From Lucinisca nassula (lineage: Eukaryota; Mollusca; Bivalvia; Lucinida; Lucinidae): DNA of 64,000 nt. A program made the translations under genes and the position numbers. The first letter of the stretch is position 1; every line of letters begins with the position of its first letter. The notes beneath the pieces were generated by a model. The model was not told the origin of the DNA. It saw only the letters and a program-made list of their open reading frames with translations, and made no database searches. Shown piece by piece: positions 9,214 through 18,609 of the stretch. The stretch spans positions 97,384 through 161,383 of the forward strand of contig CAUZLF010000193.1 in assembly GCA_963580285.1 (NCBI GenBank), given 5' to 3'.

Positions 9214-11631
9214 ATGTCACATCATAATCGCACCAGAAGTGATAGCGGACATGTGGTAAATATGTGTTCTTATATTTTTCAGGGATACAACTACCTTTGC
9301 CTAATATGCACCAACCACTTCTTCAGAAGACGGTATGAGGTCCAGCGTCATCTGCAGGGACAGCACACGGGCATAGGCTACCAATGTTCTGTGTGCAAGA
9401 TGCTTTTTCAGATGAGGAACTATAAACATTCCTGTAATGTGAGGGAAGCAGACATGCTCTACATACATAGAGAGACCGGTGTGCGGGGTGAGGAAGCCAG
9501 ACAGATGATGATTAAGTTCATCAAAGAAAGACAGGACACTCTATGGAAGTACGTTGAGCGGTTGGAGGATTTGGATGAATCTGAAAGTCCATTCCCCAGT
9601 GTAAGGTCAGTGGTACAGAAAGTAAATGACTCACCTAGGATACCCAGACCTAGGAAGGAGAAGAGGGGATCGTCAGTACTGTCTGTGCCACCACTAGAAG
9701 AGCCAGATTCAATTTTCATTGAGGAGCCACCTGTAAAAGTTCCCAGAAAGGAGGTTACAACAGCAGCAGATACACCTCTCCTGGCAGATCTTGAATGTAG
9801 TCCCTCTCAATCTGACAGTGGATCAGACTCTGAAACAGAAATAAGTACAGAAATAGATTTAGACTACAATGATGATGTATGTGACATTATTGAGAATGAA
9901 CTAAATCAATGTGAAGGCAAAAGAGATGAAATTAAGGAAGGTTGTGAAAAGGAAAAAGAAAAGGAACACAGAAAGGATAAAGTGGTTAAAGAAATAAGTA
10001 ATGAAAGAGTGAAACAAACACAAATAACTGAAGGCAATAAGAAAGACAAAAACGAGAAAAGTGATATAGATAGTGTAAAGGCCAAAGATGTGGAGAAACG
10101 TTATGTGAAGGAAAAGGAGAAAATGAAAGAATCTGAAATAGACAAAATGAAAAAGGGGAGAGAAGAAAAGAGTACGGACAAAGAAAATATGAGAAAAGAA
10201 ACCAAAAGTACAGAGATTGAGACACACAATGAAAATATGAAAAGGAAAGAAAATGTAACTGAAACTAAGAAAGACAAAATGAGAAACAGTGGTGGTGAAA
10301 AGAGAAAAGAGAAAAAGGATCAACTGAGTGTAGGGACTGTTAAAGATAAGGAAGGTCATAGTGATAAGGTAGATAAAGATAAAAAGAGAGAAACTAAAAA
10401 GGACAAAGTGAAAGATAGACAAACAGAAATCACAGGTGATAAGCAACATAAGAATAAGAATGGAAATGAAATTGATAAATTGAAAAGTAGAAAAACAGAA
10501 GGAAGTAGCATCAAAAGAAATAAGAAAGATAGTAAAAATGAGAAAGACTGTACAAAGGAGACAATTGCAAAAGCAGCAAGTGAAGGTGAAAGTGTAGGGA
10601 TGCTAAGCAAAATGGACAAACACAATGGCAAGAAAGAACGCCAAATTGAGACAAACAAGGAACAAGAATGTGACAAAAGTAAGAATACAGAAGACGAAGG
10701 AGCAGTAACATTAGATACAATTCTAAAGGAAATGAACCATACATTCAGTGCAAGCGTATGCCTTACACCACTCCGAATCCCTGCACAGTATGACTTTCAA
10801 GAGACTGTAAATGCCGTTGCTAGCATTACAGAATCCTCTGTACAAGAAGTTGCAGAGGAAGGAATTGACAATGTTGCTGAACATGCAAGCAATTACATTC
10901 AAGAGATGGTAATAGAAAAAGAAATAGGGGAAGGAGAGAATGTAGTGTCAGAAGAAATAGTTAATGCTAGAAGTGAGGTTGAAGAAATAGTAGGTCAAGA
11001 AATTACAGAAGAAATGGAGAAAATAGTTGAAGAACATGTGTTAGGTTGTACTTTAGAGAATGCAGGAAAGAAGGAATTAGAGAAACAACAGAAAGCAGAG
11101 AAAAGAAAATTAGAAACAAATGAAAATATGGAGGACAGCACAATTAGAGAATGCGAGGCAGAGGAGCAAAGTAGGAAAAGACACAAAAGTAAGGAACACA
11201 ACATCAGAGAAGTAAATGTACAGTTAGATGTAAGCGAAGAAATAAATGAAGAAGAGGATGAAAAACTTGAATATTTAAAAACAATTCAAGAAAAACATGT
11301 GGTACTGAATGTCGGTGGGGTGCGCTTTGAGACCACAAGAATGACACTCAATAAGGATCCCAACTGTTTACTTGCCAAGTGCTTTAACAGCAGGTCACCT
11401 GTCATTCCAAAAGGAAACTGTCTTTTTATAGATAGAGACCCCTCCCACTTTAAAATTATCCTCAATTATTTAAGGAATGACTGTACAATAACCAGTCCAA
11501 CTATTCTACCAAGGGAAGTGAAATATCTACAGGAGCTGAAAGTTGAATGCCAATATTACTGCATCAGAGGGCTAAAGAAAATTGTAAAGAGGCGTCTCAA
11601 AGCACTTGCAGAAATCTATGGAATGGAGTAG
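9214..11631 (+). CDS. ORF3: Cys/His zinc-finger-like and KCTD-type BTB/T1 protein, 805 aa
   Basis: An intact reading frame between pol and the 3' LTR, where some retroelements carry env; no signal peptide or membrane segment is visible, so it is not env-like. Residues 29-51 hold a C2H2-like pattern (C29, C32, H46, H51) and 58-74 a second Cys/His cluster (C58, C61, H72, C74). Residues ~229-510 are extremely rich in Lys, Glu and Asp and predicted disordered; ~510-690 are acidic. Residues 694-780 match the potassium-channel-tetramerisation type BTB fold (VVLNVGGVRFETT, FIDRDPSHFKIILNYLR), followed by a basic C-terminus. KCTD-type BTB domains are known to oligomerise and often recruit cullin-3 ligases; Cys/His fingers bind nucleic acid or protein. 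The element-specific role is unknown. ATG 9214 has poor context; M17, or a spliced start at G24, is possible. Confidence 0.82.
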   Translation: MSHHNRTRSDSGHVVNMCSYIFQGYNYLCLICTNHFFRRRYEVQRHLQGQHTGIGYQCSVCKMLFQMRNYKHSCNVREADMLYIHRETGVRGEEARQMMIKFIKERQDTLWKYVERLEDLDESESPFPSVRSVVQKVNDSPRIPRPRKEKRGSSVLSVPPLEEPDSIFIEEPPVKVPRKEVTTAADTPLLADLECSPSQSDSGSDSETEISTEIDLDYNDDVCDIIENELNQCEGKRDEIKEGCEKEKEKEHRKDKVVKEISNERVKQTQITEGNKKDKNEKSDIDSVKAKDVEKRYVKEKEKMKESEIDKMKKGREEKSTDKENMRKETKSTEIETHNENMKRKENVTETKKDKMRNSGGEKRKEKKDQLSVGTVKDKEGHSDKVDKDKKRETKKDKVKDRQTEITGDKQHKNKNGNEIDKLKSRKTEGSSIKRNKKDSKNEKDCTKETIAKAASEGESVGMLSKMDKHNGKKERQIETNKEQECDKSKNTEDEGAVTLDTILKEMNHTFSASVCLTPLRIPAQYDFQETVNAVASITESSVQEVAEEGIDNVAEHASNYIQEMVIEKEIGEGENVVSEEIVNARSEVEEIVGQEITEEMEKIVEEHVLGCTLENAGKKELEKQQKAEKRKLETNENMEDSTIRECEAEEQSRKRHKSKEHNIREVNVQLDVSEEINEEEDEKLEYLKTIQEKHVVLNVGGVRFETTRMTLNKDPNCLLAKCFNSRSPVIPKGNCLFIDRDPSHFKIILNYLRNDCTITSPTILPREVKYLQELKVECQYYCIRGLKKIVKRRLKALAEIYGME
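9271..9282 (+). promoter_or_regulatory. Candidate 3' splice site at the start of ORF3
   Basis: TATATTTTTCAG directly before GGATAC, inside the ORF3 frame. The boundary falls exactly between codons 23 and 24 (phase 0), just ahead of the first Cys/His motif. It could be used to make a spliced subgenomic mRNA for ORF3, or be a relic of an intron of a captured gene. The donor was not identified. Confidence 0.45.
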
Positions 11632-11845
11632 GTAGTTTATGTTATACACATGAACTAAGAATGTGGTAGGCCATACATAATGGTCTAAGAAAGCTGAACC
11701 ATAATGGATGAAACAGATGAAGAAACGCGATACGCGCTTAAGTGTTTAATTTAATAATTATCTCAGTAATGAAATCTCTACGCGCACTTCAGTTTAATTT
11801 AATCATTTCCCAAAAAGTTAAATTTCCACGCGCATTAAGTAACTT

Positions 11846-11862
11846 AATAAAATTCTAATAAA
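11846..11862 (+). terminator. Two poly(A) signals downstream of ORF3
   Basis: AATAAA at 11846-11851 and again at 11857-11862, about 215 bases after the ORF3 stop. They would suit a separate ORF3 mRNA, but would also threaten full-length genomic RNA unless skipped. Confidence 0.4.
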
Positions 11863-12024
11863 ATTAATATGAGAATGGACATCTAAAGAAGAGCCTCAAC
11901 AGAAACTAATGACATTATTATCGCGTACCATCCCAGATGAAGAAGACCAGGGAATTAGTTTAGTTAAATTTTAGGATAAATGTATTAGAACTTTTTATTT
12001 ACATGTTTTAAAGATCATTTGATG

Positions 12025-12229
12025 TACAGTGAAGTTCTGCTATCAAGACCACCTAAAATTCAGACTAATTCTGTTTTTTTTTTAAAGCTTCTTTTGGTTA
12101 TCCTTAGTTTGTGTTTTCTGCACCCTGTTTCTAATAATAGGAGATCAACTTTGGAACTGTTCAAAAGTGGCCTTAAAGACCACACGTGAACAGTCCCAAA
12201 TGTGGTCTTAATAAGGGAATTTTACTGTA
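12025..12229 (+). mobile_element. pogo/Tigger-like MITE inside the LTR element
   Basis: Flanked by TA. The ends read CAGTGAAGTTCTGCTATC and, in reverse complement of the other end, CAGTAAAATTCCCTTATT, both leading into AAGACCAC. About 200 bp with no coding capacity. Related decayed sequence appears at 51680-51890, 58225-58450 and 62415-62660. Confidence 0.7.
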
Positions 12230-14080
12230 TTAAAAGGAAACACTTCATCAATCAAGGTAATTTTTCTAAGAATAACTGATAATATTTACCTTCATGCATC
12301 ATTGTCTAGCTCTCAGGTCGTATTTATTGATGATTAAGTACTTCAGCACCTTTTTATCTGTAATGGTAAAGGCATATTTGTATCTTATGTTACTACAGAA
12401 TAATCATGCAGGAAATCACTTGAAATATGGCATTCAATTTTACTTGTGTCTGTGTTAGAATTTTACATCCCATCAATATCTAAGGTCATATGGGGATGGT
12501 TCTATAGCTTGCATCCCTGGTTTTGGGGTTAGTAGCTTGTCCACTACACAGGCTTCTGAATTTTTAGCTTACTATGACTGCTTTATGTATTGCTTTCGCT
12601 TCTCATCTAATATGAGTTGAGTAATCAACACTGTTTTGATGATAGTGGGGAAAAGTGATCAATGATGCTTTACTCATTTGATGTAATAGTTTGCTTTTTA
12701 AGAATTTAAGGTACTTAATGATGAAAGTTATTTGTAAAACATGTATTCTTCTACTCGTCAGAGTTATGGTAGACTCAATGCCTCAGATAGGAGGGGATAT
12801 CCAAATATTATTTTTCCTACATCTGCACAGGGGCCTGTGATGTGGGTGCTCATTAGAAGTGTCTCGATGAGGCGCCACTTGTGGGTACCGGCAGTATGTT
12901 TTGTGCGGAGGTAGGAAGAATGTCAGTAATTTTCGGAGGGAAAAAGCACCTTATCTGAAGCTTTGAGACTGGCATTTCAGTATTGTATGCATTTGAAATT
13001 TTATAAAGGGGAACTTAGCTATGATTGCACCGTGGCTGTCATAAAGCAAACTTTACATAAATTATTATTGAGTTGTTCTATGTAAATGTACTTTCTATGG
13101 TTTTCATGAAAATATGTTATGTGATCAATGATTAGGATTTTCTGTCGGGGATTCCGGGGAACTCCCATTTTGTGGGTCATTCATGATTCAGGGGTTTGTT
13201 GTTTTGATATGGTTAACCCTTGGGGCACTAATGGCAGCTGCCACAGAGAACATGTTTATTTACATTGTTTTGTTTTCGCAGGAGTATATTGGGCTTTGCA
13301 TTGCACGTGAATTGTCTGTTATGCTGATAATTTGCGTGAAATGTTGTCTTGTTTTCTCTAAGATGATGAGTGGATTAAGGAGGATAACTCTTTCAAGAAC
13401 ATGTTGTCTGCTGAGTTCTGCTTGGAGCTTTGAGTGTTAACTATTGTCAAAATATTTGCAATCTTTGCCTTTTGGGCAAGAAAAATGTCCAGATAGGAAT
13501 TCATCTACAAATAAAACTGTTTAGGGGTTGATCAAATATGTCCCTCTCAGGACCCCTTCCCCTAAATTTTGAGTATTAAACAAGGTTTTTGTGGTACAAA
13601 CTGCCAAAATATGAGTACGAATTTGAAAGGATTCGCCCCATTTTACAATGTTTATCATTATATGATTATATTTGATAATATGATTGACTCTTTGGCATAT
13701 GTTGTATTAGTATATTGATATTTTCAAGGGATGTAGTGACAGTACATGTTCAAATGATGTTTTAACATTCATTTCTAATTTAATGATATCTGATGAAAAG
13801 GACAGTGTTTCATATTGTTGAAAAAGTATGAGGCACCACCAGTCTAACCTACCTTGGTTTTGAGTGAACTTGTACTGGCCATCTGTGCAGTTCATTTGCA
13901 ATCAAGAAGGTGCATCTTGTAGATAGCATTGGTTAAGTATTTTGAAAATTTTAATTGTCACTGCTTTCCCCCAGAAGAGATCTGAAATTGGAGATATATA
14001 ATGAATATGCATTTGTTTGTTGAGACTGTTTTATCAAGTTCATTGTATTTAACATTTCAAATTCAAATTGAGGTATTTTT
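12230..14080 (+). other. Non-coding interior of the LTR element
   Basis: AT-rich sequence with no convincing gene. The only longer frames (13128-13440) have no recognisable domain and no start context. A short stretch at 12830-12890 resembles the GTGGGTACC/TTCTAAYGAG hairpin repeats found at 24.5 kb. Confidence 0.5.
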
Positions 14081-14332
14081 AGCCCCCACCTAGGTGGGAT
14101 GCATGATGCTTCCATGCACAGTTGGGCCGACCGCACACGGGTACTGGTAAACCACTTTGGAGGATCTAAGTCTGCAGTGCGAGTCGGACCGGAGATGCTT
14201 ATAAACCCTGTTGGTTATATTGAGATGTCATTTCATCTCATTGTCTGTTCAAAGTCCCACGGGGCTGGAAGCAATGTCTCCAAAGTGACCTATACAGTGT
14301 TGACGGGGATGTTAAACCTCTAATCAAACAAA
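14081..14332 (+). mobile_element. SINE-like repeat (family S1) inside the LTR element
   Basis: Shares the full body of family S1: start near CCCCCRCC, middle GCATGATGCTTCCAYGCA, end GACGGGGAYGTTAAACCTC and a tail of CAAA repeats. About 85% similar by eye to 19444-19747, with a small deletion near the head. Carried by the retroelement rather than inserted after it, if the LTR age is taken at face value. Confidence 0.8.
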
Positions 14333-14680
14333 ACAAATATTGATGTATCTCAGATACAGCTGCATTTTAAATTTACATTTTTGTCCAAACTACGCTATAT
14401 TTATGCTCATGTAATGTTTAATATGTCTCATGTTTTACAATATGACATTAATTGAAAATCCATTTTAATATGCGCTTTGTTGCAAACTTGTTGCTCTGTA
14501 AACACTATGTAATGTTATTTTTGCAGAGTTTGTCACTGATGTCTGTACGATAACAGAATAATAGCCAGTTGCCTCCCTTTAAAATTGTTCTAGAACAGGC
14601 AATAAGATATCAGTATAATGTTAACCTACCTTCCAAGCCGTATACTTACATAGCCTTCCACATGGGGTCCATGTCCTTTC

Positions 14681-14691
14681 AGGGTAGGGGG
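14681..14691 (+). other. Polypurine tract (PPT)
   Basis: AGGGTAGGGGG just upstream of the 3' LTR, 4 bases before its TG. It is the expected primer for plus-strand DNA synthesis. Confidence 0.7.
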
Positions 14692-15137
14692 TTGTTGTAA
14701 CGGCGTCTGGCTATTCTCTGTTACTTTCTATCTTTTTGCAACTAGATACATCGATGTTCTGTCTGAATGACAGAGGCCGGTTCGAATGTGTGCCAACTTT
14801 GCCCTGCATTTGTCATGTAAATATCTTTTGACATGCTGAATCATCCGCTAAATTATGAGTGGAAAGCTGAACTGAACTAAGCTTACCGGTAACAGTTTGT
14901 TTACTTCAGTTTGCTAGCCATATTTTCCATTTATTCCTGTCAAAAACTTGATTTCTCAATGTTGCAGTTCGTAGACATTATATGGGTGTAAACCGTAAGT
15001 GCCGAAAGTTCCGAATGCTTCTTTTTGTTTTGCTGACGCATTTCAGCGCGTGCTTTGAAAAGGCTGGTTACCGCTTTCTCTGTTCCGGAACATGCAACCG
15101 ATAGAATTCCTGGAGACCTGCGTCACCTGCGCTCCAG

Positions 15138-15147
15138 ACTATAAAAG
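15138..15147 (+). promoter_or_regulatory. LTR core promoter TATA box (3' LTR)
   Basis: Same ACTATAAAAG motif as in the 5' LTR, at the constant offset of 14757. From here transcription would run into the minisatellite downstream. Confidence 0.55.
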
Positions 15148-15582
15148 GGAGCGCAGGCGCAGAATCTCTGTTGTTGTCGATGATAGCAACCGACTGGTAG
15201 GCTTCGCCTAAATCAGAACGACTGGAACAGAGATCGCCCAGACTGGAGATAAGATCGCCCAGATTGGAGAAAGCTCGCATAGATTGGGGTTGACTATCTG
15301 AGCCTAGATCGTGGCACAATGCCTTTAATCAAGGGAATGAAAGGCCCAGAACAGGTCTCATAATCTATCTGTTTACAAAAACTTACCCCACCTCTCTAGT
15401 ATCTGTACGGTCGCCTATACAGGCGAAGACCTATTCTCTCTCGTTATTCCTTATTTAGGCAAAGTTGGCACAGGTTTAATTATTCTATATTCTCATTGTT
15501 ATATTGTTCTTATAAATTCACAATATTGAATTAATAAGAGTTTATTAATAGTTTACCAGAAAGCTAAAAGGTCCGCATATTT

Positions 15583-16027
15583 ACGTACGTCGCCCACATT
15601 GAGGCAGATTCACGTCGCCTATATTGAGGCAGATGTGAAACACCTTCATTGGGGCAGGTACACTCCACACACGTTGAGACATACACACCACACACATTAC
15701 GACCTACACTCCACACACATTAAGACAGGCACACCTCGCATACTAGTACGTTGAGGTAGATTCGTCGCCTATATTGAGGCAATTCATATTACACACACTG
15801 ACCCTGCATTGGGGCAAACACACGTCGCCTATATTGAGGCAGATGCAACTCACCATCAGTGGGGCACCTACACACTACACGCATTGAGACAGAATCACAT
15901 CGCCTATATTGAGGCAAACACACATCGCCTATATTGAGGCAAATCCGCGTTACACATACTAAGGCAGATTCAGGTCGCCTATATTGTGGCATAGCCTATA
16001 TTGTGGCATAGCCTATGTTGGGGCAGA
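15583..16027 (+). repeat. Intra-LTR short tandem motif block (3' LTR copy)
   Basis: Same array of TCGCCTATATTGAGGCA-type motifs as in the 5' LTR, without length change. Confidence 0.85.
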
Positions 16028-16707
16028 TGCGAGTCACCTATTTTAAGGCAGGTACACGTCGCATGTATTAATGCAGATATATATGAATGGCGATCATGCT
16101 TGATAGTACATGCTGATAGCATGTGTAAGGTATCTGCTTGAATACATGTGTGTTACATGCAGCCTGGTTGATGTTAACTTGTCACAATATCGGCGATTTG
16201 TCAAATATTAAGGAGCATTGTAGTAAATAGTTTACCAAGGTTTTATCAAATTATGCATCAGGTAAACTTAACTGAAATCATACTTAATAACTAGGGTTTT
16301 CATATTATAGGTATCCATTTATAAGTGTTGAGGTATTGTTACGCATAACTGGTATACCAGTTGTTCAAGATCCATTATAGGTGCAACTGCAAATTCCAGT
16401 TTTCAGCATACATAAGGGCATACATTAACTCATTCACCCATATTGCTACTGTTGTAACTTGACTTACAAGTACGAGATATATATCTGCACAACTTGGGTT
16501 AAGAAGTGATAATACAATTTATTGTAGACCGAGATATATATACACCACCTCATAACGTCATATTTTCAAATATAACTACAACTGCAGTTAATGGAGTTTT
16601 GCTTGCATAATGAGTAGAATCTGCCTTATACTTGTCTTTTGTTAAACCAATAGCAGTATTTGAAATATATAGAATCATAAAATATTTGCCTACAATAGAG
16701 TTAATTT

Positions 16708-16713
16708 AATAAA
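16708..16713 (+). terminator. Poly(A) signal in the 3' LTR
   Basis: AATAAA at the same LTR position as 1951. This copy would end the full-length element transcript. Confidence 0.5.
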
Positions 16714-16873
16714 TCATAAATATTTCAGAACATTGTTCTTCGTCTGTTCTCTTCCAGGTAGTTTTGAGCACGGCCCAGGTCGAACTCACACAAACCCATT
16801 GTAACCGTGTCACCTCCTCCTGGCCATTCAAAATATTTCACTTATATACGCTCGTCAAGGTGGTGCCGTTGCA

Positions 16874-18050
16874 ATATTCTATGGATCCAGCTTGGTCTCT
16901 CAGGCCTGATCCAGCTATCCTAGTGGTGCAGCATGGTCTCTCATCCTTGACTCTAGTATCCTACTGATGCAGCGTGCTCTCCCAGGCCTGATCCTTGTAT
17001 CATGCTCTCCTAGGCCTGATCCTAGTATTCTACGGGTACAGCATGCTCTCCCAGGCCTGATCCTGATAGCCTACGGGTGCAGCATGCTCTCCCAGGACTG
17101 TCCTTCGCATTCCTGATCCTGGTATCCTACGGTGCAGCCTGCTCGTCCAGGCCTGATCCTGATATCCTAATGATGCTACATGCTCTCCAAGGCCTGATTC
17201 GATTATCCTATGGGAAGAGGCATACTCTCCCAGGCCTGAGCCTACGTATCCTACGCGTGCAGCATCGCCCCTCAGGCCTGATCCTGGTATCCTACGGCTA
17301 CAGCATGTTCTCCCAGACCTAATCCTGGTATCCTACGGGCGCAGCATGGTCTCTCAGGCATGATCCTGGAATCCTAGGGGTGAAGCATTCGCTCCCAGGC
17401 CCGGTCCTGGTATCCTACTGGCGCAGCATGGTCTCGCAGGCCTGATCCAGATATCCTTCGGGTGCAGCATGGTCTACCAGGACTGATCCAGGTATCCGAA
17501 TGGTGCGACATGGTCTCTCAGGCTTGACCATGGTATCCTACTGGTTCAGCATGCTCTCCCAGGCCTGATCCTCGTATCCTTTGAGTGCAGCATGCTCATC
17601 CAGACCTGATCTTGGTATCCAAAGGGTGTCGCATCGTCTCTCTCTTGCCTGATCCTGGTATCTTACGGATGCATCATGCTCACCCAGGCCTGATCCTGGT
17701 AGCCTAAGGGTGCAGCATGCTCTCGTTGTCCTGATCCTGGTATCCTTTGAGTGCAGCATGGTCTCTCAGGCATGATCCTAGTATCCGTCTGTTGCAGCAT
17801 GCTCTCTCATACTTGATACATGTAATTGTATCCTGCTTGTGCAGCATGGTCCCTCAGGAATGACTCCTGTGATACCATGCCGCACCACTAGAAGCATGCT
17901 GCAGGAGTAGAATACCAGGATCAGGCCTTGGGGAGCATGCTGCATCCATAGGATAAGAGGATCAGGCTACGGGAGCAACATACACAGACCTAATCCTTGA
18001 ATGCTACGCGTACAGCCTGGTCCCTCAGGCCTGATTCTGGTATCTTGCTG
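16874..18050 (+). repeat. 41-bp minisatellite array
   Basis: About 24 diverged copies of a 41-bp unit containing GCATGCTCTCCCAGGCCTGA and TCCTGGTATCCTACGGGTGC. At 17885-17965 about two units are in reverse orientation, then direct units resume. The LTR element is inserted in this array: the first bases after the LTR already match the unit. Confidence 0.9.
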
Positions 18051-18158
18051 GTAGTCGTATTGGAACTCGAAGTTCCCTCCAATGCGCCGGGCGAATGGGA
18101 CAACCACTGGGCGTAAAATTTGGTTTACGTAATGTTGGCCAGTCAAGTTACCTTGAAC
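18051..18158 (-). pseudogene. Tc1-like transposase fragment (reverse arm)
   Basis: The minus strand encodes a Tc1-family stretch (VQGNLTGQHYVNQILRPVVV, then FARRIGG). It abuts a second fragment on the plus strand, making a fold-back around 18158. The protein is broken and truncated; no function is left. Confidence 0.75.
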
Positions 18159-18455
18159 GATCATGGTAACTTGACTGGCCAGCGTTACGTAGACAAAAGT
18201 CCAAGACGACAACGCACGCCCACATCGAGCCTATGTTGCCGTCGAATTTCTGAGACACAATGGTATAAGGACACTGCCGTGGCTAGCCAAATCCCCCGAT
18301 ATGTTGCCGATTGAGCACATTCGGGATGTCTTGGGTCGCCGTGTGCGCAACAGACCGCAGCGTTGTAACAATCTGCAACAGCTTGGCCGAGCATTGCAAG
18401 AAGAATGGTGACGGATACCAAGGGATATAATCCGTCGCACACAATCACTAACAGG
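18159..18455 (+). pseudogene. Tc1-like transposase fragment (forward arm)
   Basis: The plus strand carries the C-terminal half of a Tc1 transposase with frame breaks: GNLTGQRYVDK, a degraded DNARPH region, then LPIEHIRDVLGRRVR with the catalytic Glu, and LQQLGRALQEEW. Left arm 18127-18152 and right arm 18165-18190 form an inverted repeat whose central 17 bases pair perfectly (TGGCCAGTCAAGTTACC). Confidence 0.8.
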
Positions 18456-18609
18456 CCCAGGTGTCGTGCATGCATCAATGCTTGTGGTGCATGTACCAGA
18501 TACTGATCCCCTTTGCATATAAACTTTCCGTGTGACATTGAAGTTTTGCTTCTTTCTATTTGAATTTGGGGGTTCCCTGGTATTTTAGTGCATATCAGTC
18601 ACGGTTCAA
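18456..18609 (+). other. Unassigned spacer
   Basis: Short non-coding stretch between the Tc1 remnant and the ~100-bp repeat. Nothing recognised. Confidence 0.4.

Larger units (their letters stand above)
1..16873 (+). mobile_element. Giant Ty3/gypsy-type LTR retrotransposon with extra ORF
   Basis: A complete element bounded by two long direct repeats (LTRs). Its order is LTR, primer-binding site, gag, pol, ORF3, polypurine tract, LTR. The pol order protease-RT-RNase H-integrase is that of Ty3/gypsy (Metaviridae-like) elements. The 5' LTR lacks about 62 bases because the window starts inside it; the true length is therefore about 16.9 kb, large for this superfamily. Gag, pol and ORF3 are all open. 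The LTRs are nearly identical, so the copy is young. It sits in a 41-bp minisatellite array that resumes right after the 3' LTR. Confidence 0.93.
14696..16873 (+). repeat. 3' LTR, 2178 bp
   Basis: Begins TGTAACGGCG and ends GGTGCCGTTGCA. These ends are imperfect inverted copies (TGYAACGGC), the usual TG...CA hallmark. A purine-rich tract lies just upstream. Downstream the sequence returns at once to the 41-bp minisatellite, so the insertion target was that array. The first bases of a target duplication would be AATAT or ATATT; the other flank lies outside the window. Confidence 0.93.

Noticed and set aside
9901..10676. Long minus-strand hydrophobic frames (would look like membrane proteins)
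   Set aside because: Shadows of the Lys/Glu-rich coding region of ORF3: AAR and GAR codons read antisense as Phe, Leu and Ser.
9214..11631. ORF3 as a retroviral env or a potassium channel
   Set aside because: No signal peptide, no transmembrane segments, no pore motif; only the T1/BTB assembly domain is shared with channels.
13128..13440. Two overlapping short frames
   Set aside because: No domain, weak start context, and within non-coding element interior.
18185..18538. Minus-strand 117- and 95-codon frames
   Set aside because: Antisense shadows of the plus-strand Tc1 remnant, which has clear family motifs.
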